DNA of 64,000 nucleotides from Pleurodeles waltl. Lineage: Eukaryota; Chordata; Amphibia; Caudata; Salamandridae. How positions within the stretch are numbered: position 1 is the stretch's first letter; the number at the start of each line of letters is the position of its first letter. Positions 37,723 through 50,713 of this stretch are shown here, in pieces. Position numbers and translations under genes: made by a program. Under the pieces are notes generated by a model. The model was not told the DNA's origin, ran no database searches, and was given only the letters and a program-made list of their open reading frames with translations. The stretch spans positions 330,782,177-330,846,176 of the forward strand of contig NC_090448.1 in assembly GCF_031143425.1 (NCBI RefSeq), written 5' to 3'.

Positions 37723-39132
37723 TGCAAAAAACACCTCTGTTTTCTGTAAAAAAAATTGGGATGTGTCCACGTTGTGTTTTGGGCCATTTCCTTTCGTGGG
37801 CGCTAGGCCTACCCACACAAGTCAGGTCCATTCTTATCGGGAGACTTGGGGGAACGCTGGGTGGAAGGAAATTTGTGGCTCCTCTCAGATTCCAGAACTT
37901 TCTGTCATCGAAATGTGAGGAAAATGTGTTTTTTTAGCCAATTTTTGAGGTTTGGAAAGGATTCTGGGTAACGGAACCTGGTCAGAGCCCCACAAGCCAC
38001 CCCATCTTGGATTCCCCTAGGTCTCTAGTTTTCAGAAATGCACAGGGTTGGTAGGTTTCCCTAGGTGCCGGCTGAGCTAGGGGCCAAAATCTACAGGTAG
38101 GCACTTTGCAAAAAACACCTCTGTTTTCTGTAAAAAAAATTGGGATGTGTCCACGTTGTGTTTTGGGCTATTTCCTTTCGTGGCCGCTAGGCCTACCCAC
38201 ACAAGTGAGGTACCATTTTTATCGGGAGAGTTGGAGGAACGCTGGGTGGAAGGAAATTTGTGGCTCCTCTCAGATTCCAGAACTTTCTGTCACCGAAATG
38301 TGAGGAAAATGTGTTTTTTAGCCAAATTTTGAGGTTTGCAAAGGATTCTGGGTAACAGAACCTGGTCAGAGCCCCACAAGTCACCCCATCTTGGATTCCC
38401 CTAGATCTCTAGTTTTCAAAAATGAACAGGTTTGGTAGGTTTCCCTAGGTGCCGGCTGAGCTAGGGGCCAAAATCTACAGGTAGGCACTTCGCAAAAAAC
38501 ACCTCTGTTTTCTGTAAAAAAATTGGGATGTGTCCATGTTGTGTTTTGGGCCATTTCCTTTCATGGGCGCTAGGCCCACACCCACACAAGTCAGGTACCA
38601 TTCTTATCGGGAGACTTGAGGGAACGCTGGGTGGAAGGAAATTTGTGGCTCCTCTCAGATTCCAGAACTTTCTGTCACCGAAATGTGAGGAAAATGTGTT
38701 TTTTAGCCAAATTTTGAGGTTTGCAAAGGATTCTCAGTAACAGAACCTGGTCAGAGCCCCACAAGTCACCCCATCTTGGATTCCCCTAGGTCTCTAGTTT
38801 TCAGAAATGCACAGGGTTGGTAGGTTTCCCTAGGTGCCGGCTGATCTAGGGGCCAACATCTACAGGTAGGCACTTTGCAAAAAACACCTCTGTTTTCTGT
38901 AAAAAAATTGGGATGTGTCAACGTTGTGTTTTGGGCCATTTCCTTTCGTGGGCGCTAGGCCTACCCACACAAGTGAGGTACAATTTTTATCGGGAGACTT
39001 GGAGGAACGCTGGGTGGAAGGAAATTTGTGGCTCCTCTCAGATTCCAGAACTTTCTGTCATCGAAATGTGAGGAAAATGTGTTTTTTTTAGCCAAATTTT
39101 GAGGTTTGCAAAGGATTCTGGGTAACAGAACC
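37723..39132 (+). repeat. 1.41 kb block, second of three copies
   Basis: It matches 26590-27999 (offset 11133) and 41183-42592 (offset 3460). The block starts in the right half of one monomer (gtcaggtccattc) and runs through the gggctatt/ggccgctagg monomer and the 2-bp-insertion monomer to the end of a gamma monomer. After it, this copy alone passes into the diverged monomer at 39133, while the other two continue into delta monomers. Confidence 0.82.
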
Positions 39133-39516
39133 TGGTCAGAGCCCCACAAGTCACCCCATCTTGGATTCCCCTAGATCTCTAGTATTCAAAAATGCACAGG
39201 TTTGGTAGGTTTCCCTAGGTGCCGGCTGAGCTAGGGTCCAAAATCTACAGGTAGACACTTTGCAAAAAACAGGTCTGTTTTTTGTAAAAAATTTGGGATG
39301 TGTCCACGTTGTGTTTTGGGCCATTTCCTTTCATGGGCGCTAGGCCTACCCACACAAGTCAGGTCCATTGTTATCGGGAGACTTGGGGGAACGCTGGGTG
39401 GAAGGAAATTTGTGGCTCCTCTCAGATTCCAGAACTTTCTGTCATCGAAATGTGAGGAAAATGTGTTTTTTTTAGCCAAATTTTGAGGTTTGGAAAGGAT
39501 TCTGGGTAACGGAACC
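39133..39516 (+). repeat. Most diverged monomer in the window
   Basis: It carries an unusual number of private changes: tagtattcaaaa, gggtccaaaatc, gtagacac, aacaggtctg, ttttttgtaaaaaat followed by ttggg, and ccattgttatc. It replaces the delta monomer expected after the gamma monomer at 38748. The next two monomers (39517-40286) also have private changes, including ggatcggtcc, atcaggagagttcg, gctagacc and gtactattc. The three together look like an older island that escaped recent homogenisation. Confidence 0.8.
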
Positions 39517-40272
39517 TGGTCAGAGCCCCACAAGCCACCCCATCTTGGATTCCCCTAGGTCTCTAGTTTTCAGAAATGCACAGGGTTGGTAGGTTTCCCT
39601 AGGTGCCGGCTGAGCTAGGGGCCAAAATCTACAGGTAGGCACTTTGCAAAAAACACCTCTGTTTTCTGTAAAAAAAATTGGGATCGGTCCACGTTGTGTT
39701 TTGGGCTATTTCCTTTCGTGGCCGCTAGGCCTACCCACACAAGTGAGGTACCATTTTTATCAGGAGAGTTCGAGGAACGCTGGGTGGAAGGAAATTTGTG
39801 GCTCCTCTCAGATTCCAGAACTTTCTGTCACCGAAATGTGAGGAAAATGTGTTTTTTAGCCAAATTTTGAGGTTTGCAAAGGATTCTGGGTAACAGAACC
39901 TGGTCAGAGCCCCACAAGTCACCCCATCTTGGATTCCCCTAGATCTCTAGTTTTCAAAAATGCACAGGTTTGGTAGGTTTCCCTAGGTGCCGGCTGAGCT
40001 AGGGGCCAAAATCTACAGGTAGGCACTTCGCAAAAAACACCTCTGTTTTCTGTAAAAAAATTGGGATGTGTCCATGTTGTGTTTTGGGCCATTTCCTTTC
40101 ATGGGCGCTAGACCTACCCACACAAGTGAGGTACTATTCTTATCGGGAGACTTGCGGGAACGCTGGGTGGAAGGAAATTTGTGGCTCCTCTCAGATTCCA
40201 GAACTCTCTGTCATCGAAATGTGAGGAAAATTTGTTTTTTTTTAGCCAAATTTTGAGGTTTGGAAAGGATTC

Positions 40273-42592
40273 TGGGTAAGAGAACCTGGTCAGAGCCCCA
40301 CAAGCCACCCCATCTTGGATTCCCCTAGGTCTCTAGTTTTCAGAAATGCACTGGGTTGCTAGGTTTCCCTAGGTGCCGGCTGATCTAGGGGCCAACATCT
40401 ACAGGTAGGCACTTTGCAAAAAACACCTCTGTTTTCTGTAAAAAAATTGGGATGTGTCAACGTTGTGTTTTGGGCCATTTCCTTTCGTGGGCGCTAGGCC
40501 TACCCACACAAGTGAGGTACAATTTTTATCGGGAGACTTGGAGGAACGCTGGGTGGAAGGAAATTTGTGGCTCCTCTCAGATTCCAGAACTTTCTGTCAT
40601 CGAAATGTGAGGAAAATGTGGTTTTTTTAGCCAAATTTTGAGGTTTGCAAAGGATTCTGGGTAACAGAACCTGGTCAGAGCCCCACAAGCCACCCCATCT
40701 TGGATTTCCCTAGGTCTCTAGTTTTCAGAAATGCACAGGGTTGGTAGGTTTCCCTAGGTGCCGGCTGAGCTAGGGGCCAACATCTACAGGTAGGCACTTT
40801 GCAAAAATCACCTCTGTTTTCTGTAAACAAATTGGGATGTGTCCACGTTGTGTTTTGGGCCATTTCCTTTCGTGGGCGCTAGGCCTACGCACACAAGTGA
40901 GATACCATTTTTATCGGGAGACTTGGGGGAACGCTGGGTGGAAGAAAATGTGTGGCTCCTCTCACATTCCAGAACTTTCTGTCACCGAAATGTGAGGAAA
41001 ATGTGTTTTTTAGCCAAATTTTGAGGTTTGCAAAGGATTCTCGGTAACAGAACCTGGTCAGAGCCCCACAAGTCACCCCATCTTGGATTCCCCTAGATCT
41101 CTAGTTTTCAAAAATGCACAGGTTTGGTAGGTTTCCCTAGGTGCCGGCTAGGCTAGGGGCCAAAATCTACAGGTAGGCACTTTGCAAAAAACACCTCTGT
41201 TTTCTGTAAAAAAAATTGGGATGTGTCCACGTTGTGTTTTGGGCCATTTCCTTTCGTGGGCGCTAGGCCTACCCACACAAGTCAGGTCCATTCTTATCGG
41301 GAGACTTGGGGGAACGCTGGGTGGAAGGAAATTTGTGGCTCCTCTCAGATTCCAGAACTTTCTGTCATCGAAATGTGAGGAAAATGTGTTTTTTTAGCCA
41401 ATTTTTGAGGTTTGGAAAGGATTCTGGGTAACGGAACCTGGTCAGAGCCCCACAAGCCACCCCATCTTGGATTCCCCTAGGTCTCTAGTTTTCAGAAATG
41501 CACAGGGTTGGTAGGTTTCCCTAGGTGCCGGCTGAGCTAGGGGCCAAAATCTACAGGTAGGCACTTTGCAAAAAACACCTCTGTTTTCTGTAAAAAAAAT
41601 TGGGATGTGTCCACGTTGTGTTTTGGGCTATTTCCTTTCGTGGCCGCTAGGCCTACCCACACAAGTGAGGTACCATTTTTATCGGGAGAGTTGGAGGAAC
41701 GCTGGGTGGAAGGAAATTTGTGGCTCCTCTCAGATTCCAGAACTTTCTGTCACCGAAATGTGAGGAAAATGTGTTTTTTAGCCAAATTTTGAGGTTTGCA
41801 AAGGATTCTGGGTAACAGAACCTGGTCAGAGCCCCACAAGTCACCCCATCTTGGATTCCCCTAGATCTCTAGTTTTCAAAAATGAACAGGTTTGGTAGGT
41901 TTCCCTAGGTGCCGGCTGAGCTAGGGGCCAAAATCTACAGGTAGGCACTTCGCAAAAAACACCTCTGTTTTCTGTAAAAAAATTGGGATGTGTCCATGTT
42001 GTGTTTTGGGCCATTTCCTTTCATGGGCGCTAGGCCCACACCCACACAAGTCAGGTACCATTCTTATCGGGAGACTTGAGGGAACGCTGGGTGGAAGGAA
42101 ATTTGTGGCTCCTCTCAGATTCCAGAACTTTCTGTCACCGAAATGTGAGGAAAATGTGTTTTTTAGCCAAATTTTGAGGTTTGCAAAGGATTCTCAGTAA
42201 CAGAACCTGGTCAGAGCCCCACAAGTCACCCCATCTTGGATTCCCCTAGGTCTCTAGTTTTCAGAAATGCACAGGGTTGGTAGGTTTCCCTAGGTGCCGG
42301 CTGATCTAGGGGCCAACATCTACAGGTAGGCACTTTGCAAAAAACACCTCTGTTTTCTGTAAAAAAATTGGGATGTGTCAACGTTGTGTTTTGGGCCATT
42401 TCCTTTCGTGGGCGCTAGGCCTACCCACACAAGTGAGGTACAATTTTTATCGGGAGACTTGGAGGAACGCTGGGTGGAAGGAAATTTGTGGCTCCTCTCA
42501 GATTCCAGAACTTTCTGTCATCGAAATGTGAGGAAAATGTGGTTTTTTTAGCCAAATTTTGAGGTTTGCAAAGGATTCTGGGTAACAGAACC
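40273..42592 (+). repeat. 2.3 kb segmental repeat (partner at 25680-27999)
   Basis: Second copy of the gamma-delta-mosaic segment, including the 1.41 kb block at 41183-42592. Its gamma monomer at 42208 carries the gtggttttttt T-tract form, which matches the unit at 29152 rather than 27615. This copy is therefore itself a mosaic of the two 4-monomer units. Confidence 0.82.
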
Positions 42593-45500
42593 TGGTCAGA
42601 GCCCCACAAGCCACCCCATCTTGGATTTCCCTAGGTCTCTAGTTTTCAGAAATGCACAGGGTTGGTAGGTTTCCCTAGGTGCCGGCTGAGCTAGGGGCCA
42701 ACATCTACAGGTAGGCACTTTGCAAAAATCACCTCTGTTTTCTGTAAACAAATTGGGATGTGTCCACGTTGTGTTTTGGGCCATTTCCTTTCGTGGGCGC
42801 TAGGCCTACGCACACAAGTGAGATACCATTTTTATCGGGAGACTTGGGGGAACGCTGGGTGGAAGAAAATTTGTGGCTCCTCTCACATTCCAGAACTTTC
42901 TGTCACCGAAATGTGAGGAAAATGTGTTTTTTAGCCAAATTTTGAGGTTTGCAAAGGATTCTCGGTAACAGAACCTGGTCAGAGCCCCACAAGTCACCCC
43001 ATCTTGGATTCCCCTAGATCTCTAGTTTTCAGAAATGCACAGGGTTGGTAGGTTTCCCTAGGTGCCGGCTGAGCTAGGGGCCAAAATCTACAGGTAGGCA
43101 CTTTGCAAAAAACACCTCTGTTTTCTGTAAAAAAATTGGGATGTGTCCACGTTGTGTTTTGGGCCATTTCCTTTCATGGGCGCTAGGCCTACCCACACAA
43201 GTGAGGTACCATTCTTATCGGGAGACTTGCGGGAACGCTGGGTGGAAGGAAACTTGTGGCTCCTCTCAGATTCCAGAACTCTCTGTCATCGAAATGTGAG
43301 GAAAATGTGTTTTTTTTTAGCCAAATTTTGAGGTTTCGAAAGGATTCTGGGTAACAGAACCTGGTCAGAGCCCCACAAGCCACCCCATCTTGGATTCCCC
43401 TAGGTCTCTAGTTTTCAGAAATGCACAGGGTTGGTAGGTTTCCCTAGGTGCCGGCTGAGCTAGGGGCCAACATCTACAGGTAGGCACTTTGCAAAAAACA
43501 CCTCTGTTTTCTGTAAAAAAATTGGGATGTGTCCACGTTGTGTTTTGGGCCATTTCCTTTCGTGGGAGCTAGGCCTACCCACACATGTGAGGTACCATTT
43601 TTATCGGGAGACTTGGGGCAACGCTGGGTGGAAGGAAATTTGTGGCTCCTCTCAGATTCCAGAACTCTCTGTCATCGAAATGTGAGGAAAATGTGTTTTT
43701 TTTTGCCAAATTTTGAGGTTTGGAAAGGATTCTGGGTAACAGAACCTGGTCAGAGCCCCACAAGTCACCCCATCTTAGATTCCCCTAGATCTCTAGTTTT
43801 CAAAAATGCACAGGTTTGGTAGGTTTCCCTAGGTGCCGGCTGAGCTAGGGGCCAAAATCTACAGGTAGGCACTTCGCAAAAAACACCTCTGTTTTCTGTA
43901 AAAAAATTGGGATGTGTCCATGTTGTGTTTTGGGCCATTTCCTTTCATGGGCGCTAGGCCTACCCACACAAGTGAGGTACCATTCTTATCGAGAGACTTG
44001 CGGGAACGCTGGGTGGAAGGAAATTTGTGGCTCCTCTCAGATTCCAGAACTTTCTGTCACCGAAATGTGAGGAAAATGTGTTTTTTTTAGCCAAATTTTG
44101 AGGTTTGCAAAGGATTCTGGGTAACAGAACCTGGTCAGAGCCCCACAAGCTACCCCATCTTGGATTCCCCTAGGTCTCTAGTTTTCAGAAATCCACAGGG
44201 TTGGTAGGTTTCCCTAGGTGCCGGCTGAGCTAGGGGCCAACATCTACAGGTAGGCACTTTGCAAAAAACACCTCTGTTTTCTGTAAAAAAATTGGGATGT
44301 GTCCACGTTGTGTTTTGGGCCATTTCCTTTCGTGGGCGCTAGGCCAACGCACACAAGTGAGGTACCATTTTTATCGGGAGACTTGGGGGAACGCTGGGTG
44401 GAAGGAAATTTGTGGCTCCTCTCAGATTCCAGAACTTTCTGTCACCGAAATGTGAGGAAAATGTATTTTTTAGCCAAATTGTGAGGTTTGCAAAGGATTC
44501 TGGGTAACAGAACCTGGTCAGAGCCCCACAAGTCACCCCATCTTGAATTCCCCTAGATCTCTAGTTTTCAAAAATTCACAGGTTTGGTAGATTTCCCTAG
44601 GTGCCGGCTGAGCTAGGGGCCAAAATCTACAGGTAGGCACTTTGCAAAAAACACCTCTGTTTTCTGTAAAAAAATTGGGATGTGTCCACGTTGTGTTTTG
44701 GGCCATTTCCTTTCGTGGGCGCTAGGCCTACCCACACAAGTGAGGTACCATTTTTATCGGGAGGGTTGGAGGAACGCTGGGTGGAAGGAAATTTGTGGCT
44801 CCTCTCAGATTCCAGAACTTTCTGTCACCAAAATGTGAGGAAAATGTGTTTTTTAGCCAAATTTTGAGGTTTGCAAAGGATTCTGGGTAACAGAACCTGG
44901 TCAGAGCCCCACAAGTCACCCCATCTTGGATTCCCCTAGATCTCTAGTTTTCAAAAATGCACAGGTTTGGTAGGTTTCCCTAGGTGCCGGCTGAGCTAGG
45001 GGCCAAAATCTACAGGTAGGCACTTCGCAAAAAACACCTCTGTTTTCTGTAAAAAAATTGGGATGTGTCCATGTTGTGTTTTGGGCCATTTCCTTTCATG
45101 GGCGCTAGGCCTACCCACACAAGTGAGGTACCATTCTTATCGGGAGACTTGCGGGAACGCTGGGTGGAAGGAAATTTGTGGCTCCTCTCAGATTCCAGAA
45201 CTCTATCATCGAAATGTGAGGAAAATGTGTTTTTTTTAGCCAAATTTTGAGGTTTGGAAAGGATTCTGGGTAACAGAACCTGGTCAGAGCCCCACAAGTC
45301 ACCCCATCTTGAATTCCCCTAGATCTCTAGTTTTCAAAAATGCACAGGTTTGGTAGATTTCCCTAGGTGCCGGCTGAGCTAGGGGCCAAAATCTACAGGT
45401 AGGCACTTTGCAAAAAACACCTCTGTTTTCTGTAAAAAAATTGGGATGTGTCCACGTTGTGTTTTGGGCCATTTCCTTTCGTGGGCGCTAGGCCTACCCA

Positions 45501-47585
45501 CACAAGTGAGGTACCATTTTTATCGGGAGAGTTGGAGGAACGCTGGGTGGAAGGAAATTTGTGGCTCCTCTCAGATTCCAGAACTTTCTGTCACCGAAAT
45601 GTGAGGAAAATGTGTTTTTTAGCCAAATTTTGAGGTTTGCAAAGGATTCTGGGTAACAGAACCTGGTCAGAGCCCCACAAGTCACCCCATCTTGGATTCC
45701 CCTAGATCTCTAGTTTTCAAAAATGCACAGGTTTGGTAGGTTTCCCTAGGTGCCGGCTGAGCTAGGGGCCAAAATCTACAGGTAGGCACTTCGCAAAAAA
45801 CACCTCTGTTTTCTGTAAAAAAATTGGGATGTGTCCATGTTGTGTTTTGGGCCATTTCCTTTCATGGGCGCTAGGCCTACCCACACAAGTGAGGTACCAT
45901 TCTTATCGGGAGACTTGCGGGAACGCTGGGTGGAAGGAAATTTGTGGCTCCTCTCAGATTCCAGAACTCTGTCATCGAAATGTGAGGAAAATGTGTTTTT
46001 TTTAGCCAAATTTTGAGGTTTGGAAAGGATTCTGGGTAACAGAACCTGGTCAGAGCCCCACAAGCCACCCCATCTTGGATTCCCCTAGGTCTCTAGTTTT
46101 CAGAAATGCACAGGGTTGGTAGGTTTCCCTAGGTGCCGGCTGAGCTAGGGGCCAACATCTACAGGTAGGCACTTTGCAAAAAACACCTCTGTTTTCTGTA
46201 AAAAAATTGGGATGTGTCCACGTTGTGTTTTGGGCCATTTCCTTTCGTGGGCGCTAGGCCTACCCACACAAGTGAGGTACCATTTTTATCGGGAGAGTTG
46301 GAGGTACGCTGGGTGGAAGGAAATTTGTGGCTCCTCTCAGATTGCAGAACTTTCTGTCACCGAAATGTGAGGAAAATGTGTTTTTTTTTAGCCAAATTTT
46401 GAGGTTTCGAAAGGATTCTGGGTAACAGAACCTGGTCAGAGCCCCACAAGCCACCCCATCTTGGATTCCCCTAGGTCTCTAGTTTTCAGAAATGCACAGG
46501 GTTGGTAGGTTTCCCTAGGTGCCGGCTGAGCTAGGGGCCAACATCTACAGGTAGGCACTTTGCAAAAAACACCTCTGTTTTCTGTAAAAAAATTGGGATG
46601 TGTCCACGTTGTGTTTTGGGCCATTTCCTTTCGTGGGAGCTAGGCCTACCCACACATGTGAGGTACCATTTTTATCGGGAGACTTGGGGCAACGCTGGGT
46701 GGAAGGAAATTTGTGGCTCCTCTCAGATTCCAGAACTCTCTGTCATCGAAATGTGAGGAAAATGTGTTTTTTTTTGCCAAATTTTGAGGTTTGGAAAGGA
46801 TTCTGGGTAACAGAACCTGGTCAGAGCCCCACAAGTCACCCCATCTTAGATTCCCCTAGATCTCTAGTTTTCAAAAATGCACAGGTTTGGTAGGTTTCCC
46901 TAGGTGCCGGCTGAGCTAGGGGCCAAAATCTACAGGTAGGCACTTCGCAAAAAACACCTCTGTTTTCTGTAAAAAAATTGGGATGTGTCCATGTTGTGTT
47001 TTGGGCCATTTCCTTTCATGGGCGCTAGGCCTACCCACACAAGTGAGGTACCATTCTTATCGAGAGACTTGCGGGAACGCTGGGTGGAAGGAAGTTTGTG
47101 GCTCCTCTCAGATTCCAGAAATTTCTGTCACCGAAATGTGAGGAAAATGTGTTTTTTTTAGCCAAATTTTGAGGTTTGCAAAGGATTCTGGGTAACAGAA
47201 CCTGGTCAGAGCCCCACAAGTCACCCCATCTTGAATTCCCCTAGATCTCTAGTTTTCAAAAATTCACAGGTTTGGTAGATTTCCCTAGGTGCCGGCTGAG
47301 CTAGGGGCCAAAATCTACAGGTAGGCACTTTGCAAAAAACACCTCTGTTTTCTGTAAAAAAATTGGGATGTGTCCACGTTGTGTTTTGGGCCATTTCCTT
47401 TCGTGGGCGCTAGGCCTACCCACACAAGTGAGGTACCATTTTTATCGGGAGGGTTGGAGGAACGCTGGGTGGAAGGAAATTTGTGGCTCCTCTCAGATTC
47501 CAGAACTTTCTGTCACCAAAATGTGAGGAAAATGTGTTTTTTAGCCAAATTTTGAGGTTTGCAAAGGATTCTGGGTAACAGAACC
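42593..47585 (+). repeat. Second copy of the 7-monomer region, with one extra monomer in its first unit
   Basis: Bases 42421-44131 match 29365-31075 (offset 13056) and 44515-47585 match 31076-34146 (offset 13439). The change of offset is caused by one added monomer at 44132-44514 (gctaccc, aaatccacagg, ggccaacgcac, aaatgtattttttagcc). Otherwise this monomer occurs only at 9207. The first unit here therefore has eight monomers and the second has seven, until a further insertion at 47586. The class A monomer before the extra one has gaaatttgtgg and gaactttctg, unlike its counterparts, which have gaagtttg and gaaatttctg. Confidence 0.85.
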
Positions 47586-47968
47586 TGGTCAGAGCCCCAC
47601 AAGTCACCCCATCTTGGATTCCCCTAGATCTCTAGTTTTCAAAAATGCACAGGTTTGGTAGGTTTCCCTAGGTGCCGGCTGAGCTAGGGGCCAAAATCTA
47701 CAGGTAGGCACTTCGCAAAAAACACCTCTGTTTTCTGTAAAAAAATTGGGATGTGTCCACGTTGTGTTTTGGGCCATTTCCTTTTGTGGGCGCTAGGCCT
47801 ACCCACACAAGTGAGGTACCATTTTTATCGGGAGAGTTGGAGGAACGCTGGGTGGAAGGAAATTTGTGGCTCCTCTCAGATTCCAGAACTTTCTGTCACC
47901 GAAATGTGAGGAAAATGTGTTTTTTAGCCAAATTTTGAGGTTTGCAAAGGATTCTGGGTAACAGAACC
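47586..47968 (+). repeat. Extra monomer inserted in the second 7-monomer unit
   Basis: The offset to the first copy of the region rises from 13439 to 13822 across this monomer, so it has no counterpart at 34147. Its left half matches the class A neighbour (gtcacc, caaaaatg, cttcgc). Its right half matches the EcoRI monomer's B-like half (ccacgttg, gagttggagg), with a private cttttgtggg. It looks like the product of an unequal exchange between monomers two units apart. Confidence 0.75.
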
Positions 47969-48798
47969 TGGTCAGAGCCCCACAAGTCACCCCATCTTGG
48001 ATTCCCCTAGATCTCTAGTTTTCAAAAATGCACAGGTTTGGTAGGTTTCCCTAGGTGCCGGCTGAGCTAGGGGCCAAAATCTACAGGTAGGCACTTCGCA
48101 AAAAACACCTCTGTTTTCTGTAAAAAAATTGGGATGTGTCCATGTTGTGTTTTGGGCCATTTCCTTTCATGGGCGCTAGGCCTACCCACACAAGTGAGGT
48201 ACCATTCTTATCGGGAGACTTGCGGGAACGCTGGGTGGAAGGAAATTTGTGGCTCCTCTCAGATTCCAGAACTCTGTCATCGAAATGTGAGGAAAATGTG
48301 TTTTTTTTAGCCAAATTTTGAGGTTTGGAAAGGATTCTGGGTAACAGAACCTGGTCAGAGCCCCACAAGTCACCCCATCTTGAATTCCCCTAGATCTCTA
48401 GTTTTCAAAAATGCACAGGTTTGGTAGATTTCCCTAGGTGCCGGCTGAGCTAGGGGCCAAAATCTACAGGTAGGCACTTTGCAAAAAACACCTCTGTTTT
48501 CTGTAAAAAAATTGGGATGTGTCCACGTTGTGTTTTGGGCCATTTCCTTTCGTGGGCGCTAGGCCTACCCACACAAGTGAGGTACCATTTTTATCGGGAG
48601 AGTTGGAGGAACGCTGGGTGGAAGGAAATTTGTGGCTCCTCTCAGATTCCAGAACTTTCTGTCACCGAAATGTGAGGAAAATGTGTTTTTTAGCCAAATT
48701 TTGAGGTTTGCAAAGGATTCTGGGTAACAGAACCTGGTCAGAGCCCCACAAGTCACCCCATCTTGGATTCCCCTAGATCTCTAGTTTTCAAAAATGCA

Positions 48799-50713
48799 CA
48801 GGTTTGGTAGGTTTCCCTAGGTGCCGGCTGAGCTAGGGGCCAAAATCTACAGGTAGGCACTTCGCAAAAAACACCTCTGTTTTCTGTAAAAAAATTGGGA
48901 TGTGTCCATGTTGTGTTTTGGGCCATTTCCTTTCATGGGCGCTAGGCCTACCCACACAAGTGAGGTACCATTCTTATCGGGAGACTTGCGGGAACGCTGG
49001 GTGGAAGGAAATTTGTGGCTCCTCTCAGATTCCAGAACTCTGTCATCGAAATGTGAGGAAAATGTGTTTTTTTTAGCCAAATTTTGAGGTTTGGAAAGGA
49101 TTCTGGGTAACAGAACCTGGTCAGAGCCCCACAAGCCACCCCATCTTGGATTCCCCTAGGTCTCTAGTTTTCAGAAATGCACAGGGTTGGTAGGTTTCCC
49201 TAGGTGCCGGCTGAGCTAGGGGCCAACATCTACAGGTAGGCACTTTGCAAAAAACACCTCTGTTTTCTGTAAAAAAATTGGGATGTGTCCACGTTGTGTT
49301 TTGGGCCATTTCCTTTCGTGGGCGCTAGGCCTACCCACACAAGTGAGGTACCATTTTTATCGGGAGAGTTGGAGGTACGCTGGGTGGAAGGAAATTTGTG
49401 GCTCCTCTCAGATTGCAGAACTTTCTGTCACCGAAATGTGAGGAAAATGTGTTTTTTAGCCAAATTTTGAGGTTTGCAAAGGATTCTGGGTAACAGAACC
49501 TGGTCAGAGCCCCACAAGTCACCCCATCTTGGATTCCCCTAGATCTCTAGTTTTAAAAAATGCACAGGTTTGGTAGGTTTCCCTAGGTGCCGGCTGAGCT
49601 AGGGGCCAAAATCTACAGGTAGGCACTTCGCAAAAAACACCTCTGTTTTCTGTAAAAAAATTGGGATGTGTCCATGTTGTGTTTTGGGCCATTTCCTTTC
49701 ATGGGCGCTAGGCCTACCCACACAAGTGAGGTACCATTCTTATCGGGAGACTTGCGGGAACGCTGGGTGGAAGGAAATTTGTGGCTCCTCTCAGATTCCA
49801 GAACTCTGTCATCGAAATGTGAGGAAAATGTGTTTTTTTTAGCCAAATTTTGAGGTTTGGAAAGGATTCTGGGTAACAGAACCTGGTCAGAGCCCCACAA
49901 GCCACCCCATCTTGGATTCCCCTAGGTCTCTAGTTTTCAGAAATGCACAGGGTTGGTAGGTTTCCCTAGGTGCCGGCTGAGCTAGGGGCCAACATCTACA
50001 GGTAGGCACTTTGCAAAAAACACCTCTGTTTTCTGTAAAATAATTGGGATGTGTCCACTTTGTGTTTTGGGCCATTTCCTTTCGTGGGCGCTAGGCCTAC
50101 CCACACAAGTGAGGTACCATTTTTATCGGGAGAGTTGGAGGAACGCTGGGTGGAAGGAAATTTGTGGCTCCTCTCAGATTCCAGAACTTTCTGTCACCGA
50201 AATGTGAGGAAAATTTGTTTTTTAGCCAAATGTTGAGGTTTGCAAAGGATTCTGGGTAACAGAACCTGGTCAGAGCCCCACAAGTCACCCCTTCTTGGAT
50301 TCCCCTAGATCTCTAGTTTTCAAAAATGCACAGGTTTGGTAGGTTTCCCTAGGTGCCGGCTGAGCTAGGTGCCAAAATCTACAGGTAGGCACTTCGCAAA
50401 AAACACCTCTGTTTTCTGTAAAAAAATTGGGATGTGTCCATGTTGTGTTTTGGGCCATTTCCTTTCATGGGCGCTAGGCCTACCCACACAAGTGAGGTAC
50501 CATTCTTATCGGGAGACTTGCGGGAATGCTGGGTGGAAGGAAATTTGTGGCTCCTCTCAGATTCCTAAACTCTGTCATCGAAATGTGAGGAAAATGTGTT
50601 TTTTTTAGCCAAAATTTGAGGTTTGGAAAGGATTCTGGGTAACAGAACCTGGTCAGAGCCCCACAAGCCACCCCATCTTGGATTCCCCTAGGTCTCTAGT
50701 TTTCAGAAATGCA
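48799..50713 (+). repeat. 5-monomer tandem duplication, unit 1 (1.91 kb)
   Basis: It matches 50714-52628 at an offset of 1915, falling to 1914 after an A-tract difference (seven versus six A's near 49655 and 51573). The right boundary lies inside the chimeric monomer at 50650, between cagaaatgcacag and gtttgg, where the sequence changes from class B to class A. A few single-base differences separate the units, including gaaaatttg at about 50212. Confidence 0.82.

Noticed and set aside
39133..39516. Possible foreign insertion at the diverged monomer
   Set aside because: Despite many changes it aligns along its full length with the other monomers and keeps the start motif, the dyads (the right arm of the inverted repeat altered to ctaggg followed by tcc) and the T-tract. 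It is a diverged satellite monomer.
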